A DNA stretch of 64,000 nt from Gemmatimonadota bacterium (GTDB lineage Bacteria > JAAXHH01), in contig VXMB01000009.1 of assembly GCA_009841265.1 (NCBI GenBank), positions 1,037,911-1,101,910 of the forward strand, given 5' to 3'. This document shows, in pieces, positions 50,898 to 61,242 of this stretch (position 1 is the first letter of the stretch; every line of letters starts with the position of its first letter). The notes under the pieces were generated by a model that was given only the letters and a program-made list of their open reading frames with translations, was not told the origin of the DNA and ran no database searches. The position numbers were made by a program, and so were the translations under genes.

Positions 50898-52307
50898 ATG
50901 TGGGAAGACGATGAAATTCGCGAGGAGTGCGGTGTCTTCGGCGTTTATGGCGACCCCGCAGCCGCACGGCTGACCTTCCTGGGGTTGTATGCCCTCCAGC
51001 ACCGCGGCCAGGAAAGCTCCGGCATGGCGGTCTCCGATGGCCATCACATCGCATCCCACCGGGCCATGGGCCTGGTCAGCGAAGCCTACGAACACGGCGA
51101 GCGGGTGAACGATCTCGACGGCCACATGGCCATCGGCCACAACCGGTATTCCACCACCGGCACGTCCAACGTCGATAACGCGCAACCCTTCATGGTCAAC
51201 TTCAAGCGCGGACAGTTGGCCACCGCCCACAACGGTAATTTCACCAACACGGGCGCGCTGCACCTGTCGATGGAAGAGACCGGTTCCATTTTCCGCACCT
51301 CGTCGGACAGCGAGATCGTACTCCACCTCATCGCGCGATCGAACGAACCCGACCTGCCCGGCATGATCGCGGACGCCCTGCGCCAGGTCGAAGGCGCCTA
51401 TTCCATCGTGTTCCTGTCCGATACGCAGCTGATCGGCGTCCGGGATCCCCGCGGATTCCGGCCCCTGTGCCTGGGACGCCTGGGTGATGCCCACGTGCTC
51501 GCATCGGAAACCTGCGCCTTCGACATCATGAAAGCGGAATACGTCCGCGAAGTGAAACCCGGCGAGATGGTCGTCATCGACGAACACGGCATGCAGTCCT
51601 TCTTCCCCTTCGAAGAGGCAGAACCGGCCGCCTGCATCTTCGAGTACATCTACTTCGCCCGGCCCGACAGCAAGGTATTCGGAGAAAACAGCGACAAGTT
51701 CCGCCGACGCTTCGGTCGCCAGTTGGCGGAGGAACACCCGGTGGACGCCGACATCGTCATCGCCGTGCCGGATTCGGCCACGACCGCCGCGCTGGGCTAT
51801 TCGGAGCAGTCGGGAATCCGGTTCGAGATCGGCCTGATCCGGAACCACTACGTGGGGCGGTCCTTTATCGACCCGGACCAGTCGATGCGCGAATTCACGG
51901 TGAGATTGAAGTACAACCCGGTTCAAGGCGTGCTGCGGAACCGGCGCGTGGTCCTCGTGGACGATTCCATCGTGCGGGGCACCACCCTCAATCAGCTGGT
52001 CAGGCTGATCCGCGGCGCGGGTGCGTCCGAGGTGCACGTGCGGATCAGCAGTCCCCCCATCCGCCATCCCTGCTACTACGGGATCGACATGCAGAGCCGG
52101 GGCGAGCTCATCGCCTCGCAGACCCGGGTGGAAGAGATCCGCCAGTATCTCGGGGCGGACAGCCTGGGCTACCTGTCCATCGAAGGCATGGTGAAGACCG
52201 GCAAGGAGTATGGAAAGCCCGGGGTGGGCTACTGCACGGCCTGCTTCAGCGGGGACTACCCGGTCATCCCGGAAGATTCGCTCAACAAGCTTATGCTGGA
52301 ATCGTGA
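50898..52307 (+). CDS. purF: Amidophosphoribosyltransferase
   Basis: 469 residues. A ten-residue propeptide MWEDDEIREE precedes Cys11 (CGVFGVYGD), the glutamine amidotransferase nucleophile. NRYSTTGTSNVDNAQPF and HNGNFTN complete that domain. The PRPP site is VVLVDDSIVRGTT. Cysteines at PAACIFEYIYF, RHPCYYG and GYCTACFSGDYP match the [4Fe-4S] type found in Bacillus PurF. It catalyses the first committed step of purine synthesis, 5-phosphoribosylamine from PRPP and glutamine. It is transcribed alone from 50831-50859 and is convergent with accD. Confidence 0.97.
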   Translation: MWEDDEIREECGVFGVYGDPAAARLTFLGLYALQHRGQESSGMAVSDGHHIASHRAMGLVSEAYEHGERVNDLDGHMAIGHNRYSTTGTSNVDNAQPFMVNFKRGQLATAHNGNFTNTGALHLSMEETGSIFRTSSDSEIVLHLIARSNEPDLPGMIADALRQVEGAYSIVFLSDTQLIGVRDPRGFRPLCLGRLGDAHVLASETCAFDIMKAEYVREVKPGEMVVIDEHGMQSFFPFEEAEPAACIFEYIYFARPDSKVFGENSDKFRRRFGRQLAEEHPVDADIVIAVPDSATTAALGYSEQSGIRFEIGLIRNHYVGRSFIDPDQSMREFTVRLKYNPVQGVLRNRRVVLVDDSIVRGTTLNQLVRLIRGAGASEVHVRISSPPIRHPCYYGIDMQSRGELIASQTRVEEIRQYLGADSLGYLSIEGMVKTGKEYGKPGVGYCTACFSGDYPVIPEDSLNKLMLES

Positions 52308-52315
52308 AAAGCGCG

Positions 52316-52357
52316 GCGCCTGCGCATCACGGTGACATGCCTACATGCGCCAGGCGC
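52316..52357. terminator. GC-rich hairpin between convergent purF and accD
   Basis: GCGCCTGCGCAT (52316-52327) pairs with ATGCGCCAGGCGC (52345-52357) with one bulged base and a 17-base loop. It lies between the purF stop and the accD stop, both facing it. No run of T follows, so intrinsic termination is uncertain. Confidence 0.4.
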
Positions 52358-52358
52358 G

Positions 52359-53234
52359 TCACGGCGCTTCCGGCGCCAACTCTTCCTTCTTTTCCCGGTC
52401 GGGGAAATAGCTCAGGATCGTGGACAGGGTCTCCCGCAACCCGGTCCTGGGCACGACCTGGTCGACGAAACCCTTGGTCAGGAAGAACTCCGCGGTCTGG
52501 AACCCCTCCGGCAGGCTCGATCCAATCGTCTGTTCGATCACCCTTCCGCCGGCGAAGCCCATCATGGCGCCCGGCTCGGCCAGGGTGAAGTCTCCCAGTG
52601 AAGCATAACTCGCCATCACGCCGGCCATGGTCGGATTCGTGATCACGACGACAAAGGGGATCTTCTCCTCCGACAGGCGGTTCAGCCAGAGGGAAGTCTT
52701 CGCCATCTGCATGAGGGAGAGGATGCCTTCCTGCATGCGCGCGCCGCCCGACGTGGCGACCACGAGCAGCGGGATCTCCAGGTCAAGTGACCGCCGGATG
52801 GACCGCGTTACCTTCTCGCCGACTACGGATCCCATGCTCCCGGCCAGGAAGGACCCGTCGTGGATGGACAGGGAAACGAGCCTTCCCTCGATGCGTCCCG
52901 TGCCCGATACCACGGCCTCCATCATGCCGGTCCGCTTCTGATACCGCTTCATGTAGTCCGGGTAGTTTTCCTTCTCCTTGAACTCGAGCGGGTCGACGGT
53001 GCGCAGATCCGTGTCGGTCTCCGTGAAGGAGTCCGGGTCCATGATCAGGGAGATGTACCCCTGGTGGCCGATCTTGAAATGGTACCCGCAGTGTGCGCAT
53101 ACGTTGAAGTCCCGTTCGAGCTCCGCCTTGTACAGCATGGCGTCGCACTTGTCGCACTTGACCCACAACCCCTTCGGTATTTCCTTGCGCTTCTGCGGGC
53201 TCAATCCCCGCTGTCTTCTCTCAAACCAGGCCAT
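52359..53234 (-). CDS. accD: Acetyl-CoA carboxylase carboxyltransferase subunit beta
   Basis: 291 residues. The N-terminal zinc ribbon has two CxxC pairs (VKCDKCDAM and VCAHCGYHF). The carboxyltransferase core shows GTGRIEGRLVSLSIHDGSFLAGS, VVATSGGARMQEGILSLMQMAK and PTMAGVMASYASLGDFTLAEPGAMMGFAG, and the expected C-terminal region VDQVVPRTGLRETLSTIL. It forms the transferase of malonyl-CoA synthesis with AccA, which is not in the window. The PNP gene lies 36 bases upstream on the same strand. Confidence 0.97.
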   Translation of the reverse strand: MAWFERRQRGLSPQKRKEIPKGLWVKCDKCDAMLYKAELERDFNVCAHCGYHFKIGHQGYISLIMDPDSFTETDTDLRTVDPLEFKEKENYPDYMKRYQKRTGMMEAVVSGTGRIEGRLVSLSIHDGSFLAGSMGSVVGEKVTRSIRRSLDLEIPLLVVATSGGARMQEGILSLMQMAKTSLWLNRLSEEKIPFVVVITNPTMAGVMASYASLGDFTLAEPGAMMGFAGGRVIEQTIGSSLPEGFQTAEFFLTKGFVDQVVPRTGLRETLSTILSYFPDREKKEELAPEAP

Positions 53235-53270
53235 AGTTCGCTCGCTTAACGCTGTGGTACCAAAACCAAC

Positions 53271-54083
53271 CTAAACGCGGGTTGCCATCCGGAATAAAAA
53301 GCCACGGAACAGATCGGAGCATCGCTCTGCCGCCGATTCGACCGTCGTCACCACGTCGTCCGCGTCGACGGTTTCACCTGCTTGACCCGTCCACACATTT
53401 GATATGCACGATACGGCCACGGTCCTCATGCCGAGTCGCCGGGCCGCCAGTGCTTCCGGGACGGTGGACATGGTCACCGCGTCCGCACCCAGTGTTTTCA
53501 GCAGTGCGATTTCGGCGCGGGTTTCGAAGGAAGGTCCGGGCATCCAAGCCAAAATTCCCTGTTGGACGTGCTGGTTTCTTTGTATACTGATCTGTAGAAG
53601 CGAATCCCTCAAAGACGCACTGTAACAGGGTTCGCCGTCCGTATCCGACGTCAAGTCTCCCATCAGTTTACCGCCGATGGGATGGATATGTTGCCGAACG
53701 ATCATGAGGTCTCCCACCTCGTACCGGGGATTCAGTCCACCGGCGGCATTGGTCACGAGCAGAACCTCGACGCCGAACCGGCGCATTACCTCGAGAGGAT
53801 AGGCGATCTGCCTCGCGTCGTAACCCTCGTACAGGTGGATCCGTCCCTGCATCAAAATCACGGATGCATCGCCCAGGGCGCCGAAGACCAGGTTGCCTTC
53901 GTGGCCTTTAACGGTCGATACTGGAAAATGGGGGATGGAACCGTAGGGAACAACGGATTTCTTTTCGACCGCCCGGACGCACGACCCGAATCCGGTACCC
54001 AGAATCATGCCGAAGCGGGCGGCCGCGAACCCGTTCGAACCCAGGAAGTCCGCAGTCGCATCCAACGGATCATGACGGGGCAT
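53271..54083 (-). CDS. Purine-nucleoside phosphorylase (trimeric type)
   Basis: 270 residues: MILGTGFGSCVRAV (phosphate loop), PHFPVSTVKGHEGNLVFG, MQGRIHLYEGY, VTNAAGGLNPRYEVGDLMIV (family signature) and WMPGPSFETRAEIALLKTLGADAVTMSTVPE, plus ISNVWTG near the end. It splits purine nucleosides with phosphate to base and ribose-1-phosphate in salvage. It precedes accD by 36 bases, and is divergent from the cytidylate kinase-like gene with 64 bases between. Confidence 0.95.
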   Translation of the reverse strand: MPRHDPLDATADFLGSNGFAAARFGMILGTGFGSCVRAVEKKSVVPYGSIPHFPVSTVKGHEGNLVFGALGDASVILMQGRIHLYEGYDARQIAYPLEVMRRFGVEVLLVTNAAGGLNPRYEVGDLMIVRQHIHPIGGKLMGDLTSDTDGEPCYSASLRDSLLQISIQRNQHVQQGILAWMPGPSFETRAEIALLKTLGADAVTMSTVPEALAARRLGMRTVAVSCISNVWTGQAGETVDADDVVTTVESAAERCSDLFRGFLFRMATRV

Positions 54084-54147
54084 GGCGCGGCACTTTCAAA
54101 CGGTTACCTCGTCTCCTTCGACGGCTGAATGCAACAAGGAGTCCATC

Positions 54148-54843
54148 ATGAGCATCATTACGGTCGCCAGGGAATACGGCAGCGGTGGGAGGGACGTTGC
54201 GAGGATCGTCGCTGACCGCCTCGGTTATGATTGCGTGGACAAGGAACTCATCGCCGAAACCGCCCATGCCGCGGGCGTTTCGGAGGATGTCGTCGAGCAG
54301 CTGGACGAAGTGGGCGAATCGCCCATACGACGCTTTCTCGGCGAACTGTTCACGCCTTCGACCGTCTACTCCCTTTCCCCGGAATACCCGCCCCTAATCT
54401 GGCCCTACGTACCGGGCGACGACGAGGGGACGAAAGATCCCACCTCCCTGAAGAACACCTTCCTGGACCGGGACGAATACCTCCAGATCCTCCGGGATAC
54501 CATCCGTTCGCTGGCCGACAGGCAGCACATCATCATCGTAGGGCGCGGGTGCCAGTGCATCCTGGCGGACCGCAAGGACGTCTTCCACACCCTGTTCGTC
54601 GCGCCATTCGATTACCGGGTCGACGTTATCATGGACGAGATGAACCTCGCGCGGGACCGTGCCGCCGAACTCATCAAGGAAAAGGACCGGCAGCGGTCGC
54701 TGTACCTGCAGCACAACTACCATCGCGACTGGACGGATCCGACGCTGTACCACGCGGTTTTCAACACGTCCCTGACGTCGTGGGAGAACATGGCCGACAT
54801 CGTGATCGACTTCCACCGCAGACTCTTCGGCGACGACGATTGA
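54148..54843 (+). CDS. Cytidylate kinase-like family protein
   Basis: 231 residues from ATG 54148, which has AAGGAG eight bases upstream; a longer frame begins in the PNP gap. The N terminus MSIITVAREYGSGGRDVARIVADRLGYDCVDKELI is the P-loop form (GSGGRDVA) of the Cytidylate_kinase2 family, and IIIVGRGCQCILADRKDVFHTLFVAP and DRQRSLYLQHNYHRDWTDPTLYH cover the later kinase segments. It is probably a nucleotide kinase, with substrate unproven. It begins a plus-strand pair with the thioredoxin-TPR gene. Confidence 0.88.
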   Translation: MSIITVAREYGSGGRDVARIVADRLGYDCVDKELIAETAHAAGVSEDVVEQLDEVGESPIRRFLGELFTPSTVYSLSPEYPPLIWPYVPGDDEGTKDPTSLKNTFLDRDEYLQILRDTIRSLADRQHIIIVGRGCQCILADRKDVFHTLFVAPFDYRVDVIMDEMNLARDRAAELIKEKDRQRSLYLQHNYHRDWTDPTLYHAVFNTSLTSWENMADIVIDFHRRLFGDDD

Positions 54844-54949
54844 AAGCCTGATTCACCCGGATGATCCGCAAAGAAAGATAACCCCAGTCAGCATACGTGT
54901 CAACCAGCGGCTCTCTACCACGCGCGCCGCAGACCGGTAAGGAACGGCA

Positions 54950-55765
54950 ATGAGTTACGAAGTTTCGGACTTCAACAAAGAAGTGATCGAACAGAGCCAC
55001 ACGGTCCCCGTGCTGGTCGATTTCTGGGCGGAATGGTGCGGGCCCTGCAAGATGCTCGGCCCCGTAATCGAATCCCTCGCCGAACGCCACCGGGATCGGT
55101 GGAAACTCGTGAAGGTCAACACGGAAACGCACACGGACATCGCCCGGCAATACGGGATACAGGGGATTCCGAACGTGAAGATGTTTGTCGACGGCGAAGT
55201 CCGGGACGAGTTTACCGGCGCACTGCCGGAGCCCATGATCGAACAGTGGCTCAGAAAAGCCCTGCCCAGTCCACGCGCGAAGCAGCTGGAAGAGGCACTC
55301 CGGCTGCTCGAAACCGGCGCCCGGGATGCGTCCCGCGAGATGCTGGAGGACATCCTGGCGGTCGAGCCGGACAACGAGAAGGCGGCGGTCTGCCTGGCGC
55401 GCACCTGGCTGGATGATGATCCCGGCCGCAGCCTGGAGCTCTTGCGAACCATCGAACCGGGCACGGAATACCACGACTCGGCGGTCGTACTGAGGACCAT
55501 CGCGGAACTCTTCCTTCACCTGGACACTCCCGAGCGTCTCGAGGACGCCCCGGTCCGGCCCGTCTATGTCCAGGCGATCGAGCATCTCAGGCGGGAGGAA
55601 TACGACCTTGCCCTGCAGCGCTTCATCGAGGTGCTGGAGAAGAACCGGTCCTATGACGACGACGGGGCCAGGAGGAGTTGCGTCGCCATATTCGGCATGC
55701 TCGGCGAGGACCACCCCACCACGCGGCAATACCGCCGTGCTTTCAGCAACGCACTGTACGCCTGA
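54950..55765 (+). CDS. Thioredoxin-TPR fusion (co-chaperone YbbN/CnoX-like)
   Basis: 271 residues. Residues 1-110 are a thioredoxin domain with active site WAEWCGPCKMLG and cis-Pro in QGIPNVKMF; residues about 110-271 are helical repeats (LEEALRLLETGARDASREMLEDILAVEPDNEKA and two more) like TPRs. This is the YbbN/CnoX layout, a chaperedoxin that protects proteins from oxidation and delivers them to chaperones. It ends one base before the stop of the convergent aceE gene, which leaves no room for a shared terminator. Confidence 0.93.
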   Translation: MSYEVSDFNKEVIEQSHTVPVLVDFWAEWCGPCKMLGPVIESLAERHRDRWKLVKVNTETHTDIARQYGIQGIPNVKMFVDGEVRDEFTGALPEPMIEQWLRKALPSPRAKQLEEALRLLETGARDASREMLEDILAVEPDNEKAAVCLARTWLDDDPGRSLELLRTIEPGTEYHDSAVVLRTIAELFLHLDTPERLEDAPVRPVYVQAIEHLRREEYDLALQRFIEVLEKNRSYDDDGARRSCVAIFGMLGEDHPTTRQYRRAFSNALYA

Positions 55766-58444
<2,679 letters not shown>

Positions 58445-58503
58445 CATATCCAGTCCGTGGGCCGTTGTGTACGATGGCCGCGACCGTTTTGTTCCGGAAC
58501 CGG

Positions 58504-58595
58504 GCGTCGTCATCTATTGGGTCGGCGCACCGTCATTTACCGTAGTTGTGCGTCGTCAATTACTGCGGTTGCACGCCGACTTTTGCTGTTTGAAA
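58504..58595. repeat. Four-copy 23-bp imperfect tandem repeat upstream of aceE
   Basis: Units start at 58504, 58527, 58550 and 58573 with an exact 23-base period; they begin GCGTCGTCATCTATT, GCACCGTCATTTACC, GCGTCGTCAATTACT and ACGCCGACTTTTGCT. Units 1 and 3, and 2 and 3, each agree at about 16 of 23 positions. The spacing is close to two helical turns. It lies in the 414-base gap 58445-58858 between aceE and the next gene, which otherwise has no gene I can support. Confidence 0.7.
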
Positions 58596-58858
58596 CACGC
58601 TTTCAATGTAGCCTTCCCACCCTTCGCTCGCAACAAAAAACAAGGCGGCACCGCTTCGTGCAAGCGGTCAGAATTGTATTGCTCCGGCCCGTTAAACGAG
58701 TCATTTTGATTGATCGTCTCAACAGGCCGGCATGGGATGGCGGACGTAAAATGGTGGCTTCGACCGGTCAGGCAGAGCAATCCTGCCCCGGCCAGAAAAC
58801 CCTGATCCGGCCAGAACGAAAACGCGCGCTCGACTCGCGCGAAAAGACGGCCCACCCC

Positions 58859-59797
58859 ATGATCGCTTTTCATCGCTCATCCTTCCACTGGAAGTCCTGG
58901 CCCTGGAAGCCCGACCCCGCATACAAGTACACGGGCGGGTTCGTCGGCGTGCCGGGACAGGCCTACCAGGTGCGGTACCACCTGGAAGCGGCCTGTACCG
59001 TGGAAGACCTGGAATCGGGTCGCAGGACCGAGATGTACCTGGGAGCGCCCTGCCGCACAGAGTACACGATCGCCCGCCGAAACCTTTTTCAGATACCCAG
59101 CGATGAATGGCGCATGGCTTTCAGCCGGAGCCTGAGCATCCCCATTTCGAGGAGGCCGAGCACCGAGCCCTCCGGATCCGGGGGAACCCCGTTGAAGGAG
59201 CAGTTCCAGGGCCACGATATCGACATCAGGCAGTACGATACCGATAATGCGCTGACCAATGCCCGTGAGGTAGTCCAGGCCACGTTGGACCGGGATCTCA
59301 TGAACGCCAGGATCACCTGGACCGCCAAGACCGCCCACCATGACCCGGACCAACCGCGCCAGGCGGACCAGGCGGAACGGACGAACCAGGCGGACCAGGC
59401 AGGCCAGGCGGACCGAAGCCTGAAGGTAACCCTTGAGTTTCCCGTGGATCTGATCAATATTAACGAGGAAGACGCCGAGTTTCAGGTCTGTACGGGTCCC
59501 GTGGTTTTGCCGGACCTGGAAACGTGGGACGGCAGCGAAGTGCATCGCGTGTTCCTGGCGGACGCGGCGATCTCCGGTTTCGATCACGCGGAATTCATCC
59601 TCCGCAGGGAGATCGAGGCGGCGGAGCGGGAGAAGCACTGGTACGAGGCGCCCCGTGGGCGCGACCGCCTGGAACTGAACGACCCGGAGAATCCCCCGCC
59701 GGACTATCCGCCGCGCAGGCCGCGGCCCCTGGTCTTCAACGAAACCTGGGAAAAGGATACCGAGAACATCATTTTGAGGACGAAGAACGAGCGCTGA
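58859..59797 (+). CDS. Uncharacterised protein with a low-complexity Gln/Ala/Asp linker
   Basis: 312 residues from the ATG at 58859, chosen because MIAFHRSSFHWKSWPWKPDPAYKY begins ordered sequence; an open frame extends to 58457 but has no family features. The N-terminal part (1-100) is aromatic and Arg-rich with EYTIARRNLFQIP and EWRMAF, an ordered beta-type pattern. A linker around residue 160-185 is made of repeated Gln-Ala-Asp units (DQAERTNQADQAGQADR) from a 9-base CCAGGCGGA repeat. The C-terminal part includes VTLEFPVDLIN, FQVCTGPVVLPD and HRVFLADAAI. I do not recognise the family. It lies 41 bases upstream of PhyH on the same strand. Confidence 0.75.
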   Translation: MIAFHRSSFHWKSWPWKPDPAYKYTGGFVGVPGQAYQVRYHLEAACTVEDLESGRRTEMYLGAPCRTEYTIARRNLFQIPSDEWRMAFSRSLSIPISRRPSTEPSGSGGTPLKEQFQGHDIDIRQYDTDNALTNAREVVQATLDRDLMNARITWTAKTAHHDPDQPRQADQAERTNQADQAGQADRSLKVTLEFPVDLININEEDAEFQVCTGPVVLPDLETWDGSEVHRVFLADAAISGFDHAEFILRREIEAAEREKHWYEAPRGRDRLELNDPENPPPDYPPRRPRPLVFNETWEKDTENIILRTKNER

Positions 59798-59838
59798 GGC
59801 CATCAACCCGGCCGACGGCCACCACAAGGAGCGGTCCC

Positions 59839-60693
59839 ATGTCGCAGACGACCCTGCAGGACACCCGTTTCAAGCAGATGCCGACCCCGGAAGACCTGAT
59901 CCGCATGTCCCGCGACCTGCGGTACCATCCGGTCCGCAACGACCATCCGGCGGTGCTTACGAGCGCGCAGATCGATACCTTCAACGAACAGGGCTACCTG
60001 AAGCCCTTCAGGATATACTCGGACGAAGAAATCGACGCCATCCGGGATGAGTTCGACGGCATGATCGAGCAGGTCATGGCACGGGGCGACCACAACTATT
60101 CCATCATTTCAGCCCACCTGAAATCGGGCATGGTGCACGATATCATGAACGATCCGCGCATCGTCGCCTACATCAGCGACCTGCTGGGCGACGACGTCGT
60201 GGGCTGGGGCGCCCACTTCTTCTGCAAGCTTCCGGGTGACGGCAAGATCGTCAACTGGCACCAGGACGCCAGCTTCTGGCCCCTCTCGCCTTCAAAGACG
60301 GTCACCGCCTGGCTGGCCATCGACGACGCGGACACGGAAAACGCCTGCATGCGTTTCGTGGCCGGATCGCACCACTACGGGCACCTTACCTATCACATGA
60401 GCGAAGAAGCCGAGAACAACGTGCTCAACCAGACGGTGAGAGAAGTCGGGATGTACGGCACCGAGGTGGACATCGAACTCAAGGCGGGAGAGATCTCGCT
60501 GCACAGCGACCTGCTACTGCATGGATCCGGGCTCAATACGTCGGACCGACGCCGTTGCGGCCTGACGCTCAGGTTCTGCGCCGCCTCCGTCCGCGCCGAA
60601 CTCAACTGGAACAAGGAAGGCGTGATCGTCAAGGGATCCGATCCCACGGACCACTGGGCGGATCTGCCGCGGCCGGCGGTGGATAACGTGTAG
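59839..60693 (+). CDS. Phytanoyl-CoA dioxygenase (PhyH) family oxygenase
   Basis: 284 residues from ATG 59839 with AAGGAG nine bases upstream; the open frame goes back to 59524 inside the neighbour gene. Iron and 2-oxoglutarate residues are clear: VNWHQDASFW (HxD), SLHSDLLLHGSG (His) and DRRRCGLTLRF (Arg). It would hydroxylate a small substrate with O2 and 2-oxoglutarate. It is a second, different PhyH from that at 492-1328. It is convergent with the antitoxin gene at 60710. Confidence 0.9.
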   Translation: MSQTTLQDTRFKQMPTPEDLIRMSRDLRYHPVRNDHPAVLTSAQIDTFNEQGYLKPFRIYSDEEIDAIRDEFDGMIEQVMARGDHNYSIISAHLKSGMVHDIMNDPRIVAYISDLLGDDVVGWGAHFFCKLPGDGKIVNWHQDASFWPLSPSKTVTAWLAIDDADTENACMRFVAGSHHYGHLTYHMSEEAENNVLNQTVREVGMYGTEVDIELKAGEISLHSDLLLHGSGLNTSDRRRCGLTLRFCAASVRAELNWNKEGVIVKGSDPTDHWADLPRPAVDNV

Positions 60694-60709
60694 TCAGTAG
60701 GGATCAGGG

Positions 60710-60997
60710 TCAAACCAGCGCGATATGCAAGCGTCTCCCCAGCGCACGGGCCGCCCGTTCGAGGGTTTGCAACGTGACCGAACTGTTTTCCGGATCCAGC
60801 AGACGATCCAGTGAGGCGCGACTCGTGTGCATACGCCGGGCCATTTCCGTCTTGGTCAATCCTTGATTCAACATGTATTGCCCCACCTGATAAGCAACCA
60901 CTCGTTTGATCGCGACTCGTTCTACCTCTTGAGACAGTCCTTCTTCTTTCAGATATTCATCGAAGTCGCTTCCAACGTGCTTGTTAATAGAAGTCAT
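60710..60997 (-). CDS. XRE helix-turn-helix antitoxin (HigA/MqsA-type partner of Gp49-like toxins)
   Basis: 95 residues: an N-terminal helical part MTSINKHVGSDFDEYLKEEG, then a Cro/C1-type helix-turn-helix (TKTEMARRMHTSRASLDRLLD) and a tail ending RRLHIALV. These are the antitoxins that follow Gp49-like (RelE-type) toxin genes. Its start overlaps the stop of the small toxin remnant at 60994-61110 by 3 bases (ATGA), so the operon order toxin-antitoxin is preserved although the toxin has lost its middle. It likely still binds the operator at 61131-61146. Confidence 0.88.
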   Translation of the reverse strand: MTSINKHVGSDFDEYLKEEGLSQEVERVAIKRVVAYQVGQYMLNQGLTKTEMARRMHTSRASLDRLLDPENSSVTLQTLERAARALGRRLHIALV

Positions 60998-61110
60998 TCT
61001 GTCGAATCTCCCAGCTTAGCCGCTCGCGTTTTTGCAAGCTGCAGGTCCTGATACCAATCACGGACAGGTTCGCGTCCACTTTCAGTCTTATAAAAAACGA
61101 CACGCAACAT
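60994..61110 (-). pseudogene. Internally deleted Gp49-like (RelE superfamily) toxin
   Basis: A 38-codon open frame from ATG 61110 to TGA 60994, too short for a working toxin. Its N-terminal MLRVVFYKTESGREPVRDW is the start of phage-derived Gp49-like/HigB toxins, and the next residues YQDLQLAKTRAAKLG match the C-terminal helix of the family (usually DLDLAKxRLxxL). The roughly 60-70 residues normally between, with the catalytic part, are gone, and the frame is kept. The stop overlaps the antitoxin start (ATGA). Reading frame and overlap are direct; the family match is from memory of the family sequences. Confidence 0.7.
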
Positions 61111-61130
61111 GTAGATGCCGTATCTAAAGT

Positions 61131-61154
61131 GTATCAATTATGATACGTTGTCAA
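61131..61154 (-). promoter_or_regulatory. Promoter -35 and palindromic operator of the toxin-antitoxin locus
   Basis: GTATCA-ATTA-TGATAC (61131-61146) is an inverted repeat with 6-base arms, 21 bases before the toxin start. On the minus strand a perfect TTGACA is at 61154-61149, so the operator lies where the promoter spacer would be; the matching -10 is weak. The layout parallels that at 3313-3341. Confidence 0.5.
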
Positions 61155-61242
61155 TAGCGACTTTGCGTTTCACCAACCCCTTTCGGATTAGTAGGATTCC
61201 ATTCAGCATTATCGGTTATAAAATCGTAGCGAAGGGAAGTGC

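Noticed and set aside
58457..58858. Coding extension of the 58859 gene back to 58457
   Set aside because: It covers the 23-bp repeat array and aceE upstream region, is Arg-rich and has no ordered motifs.
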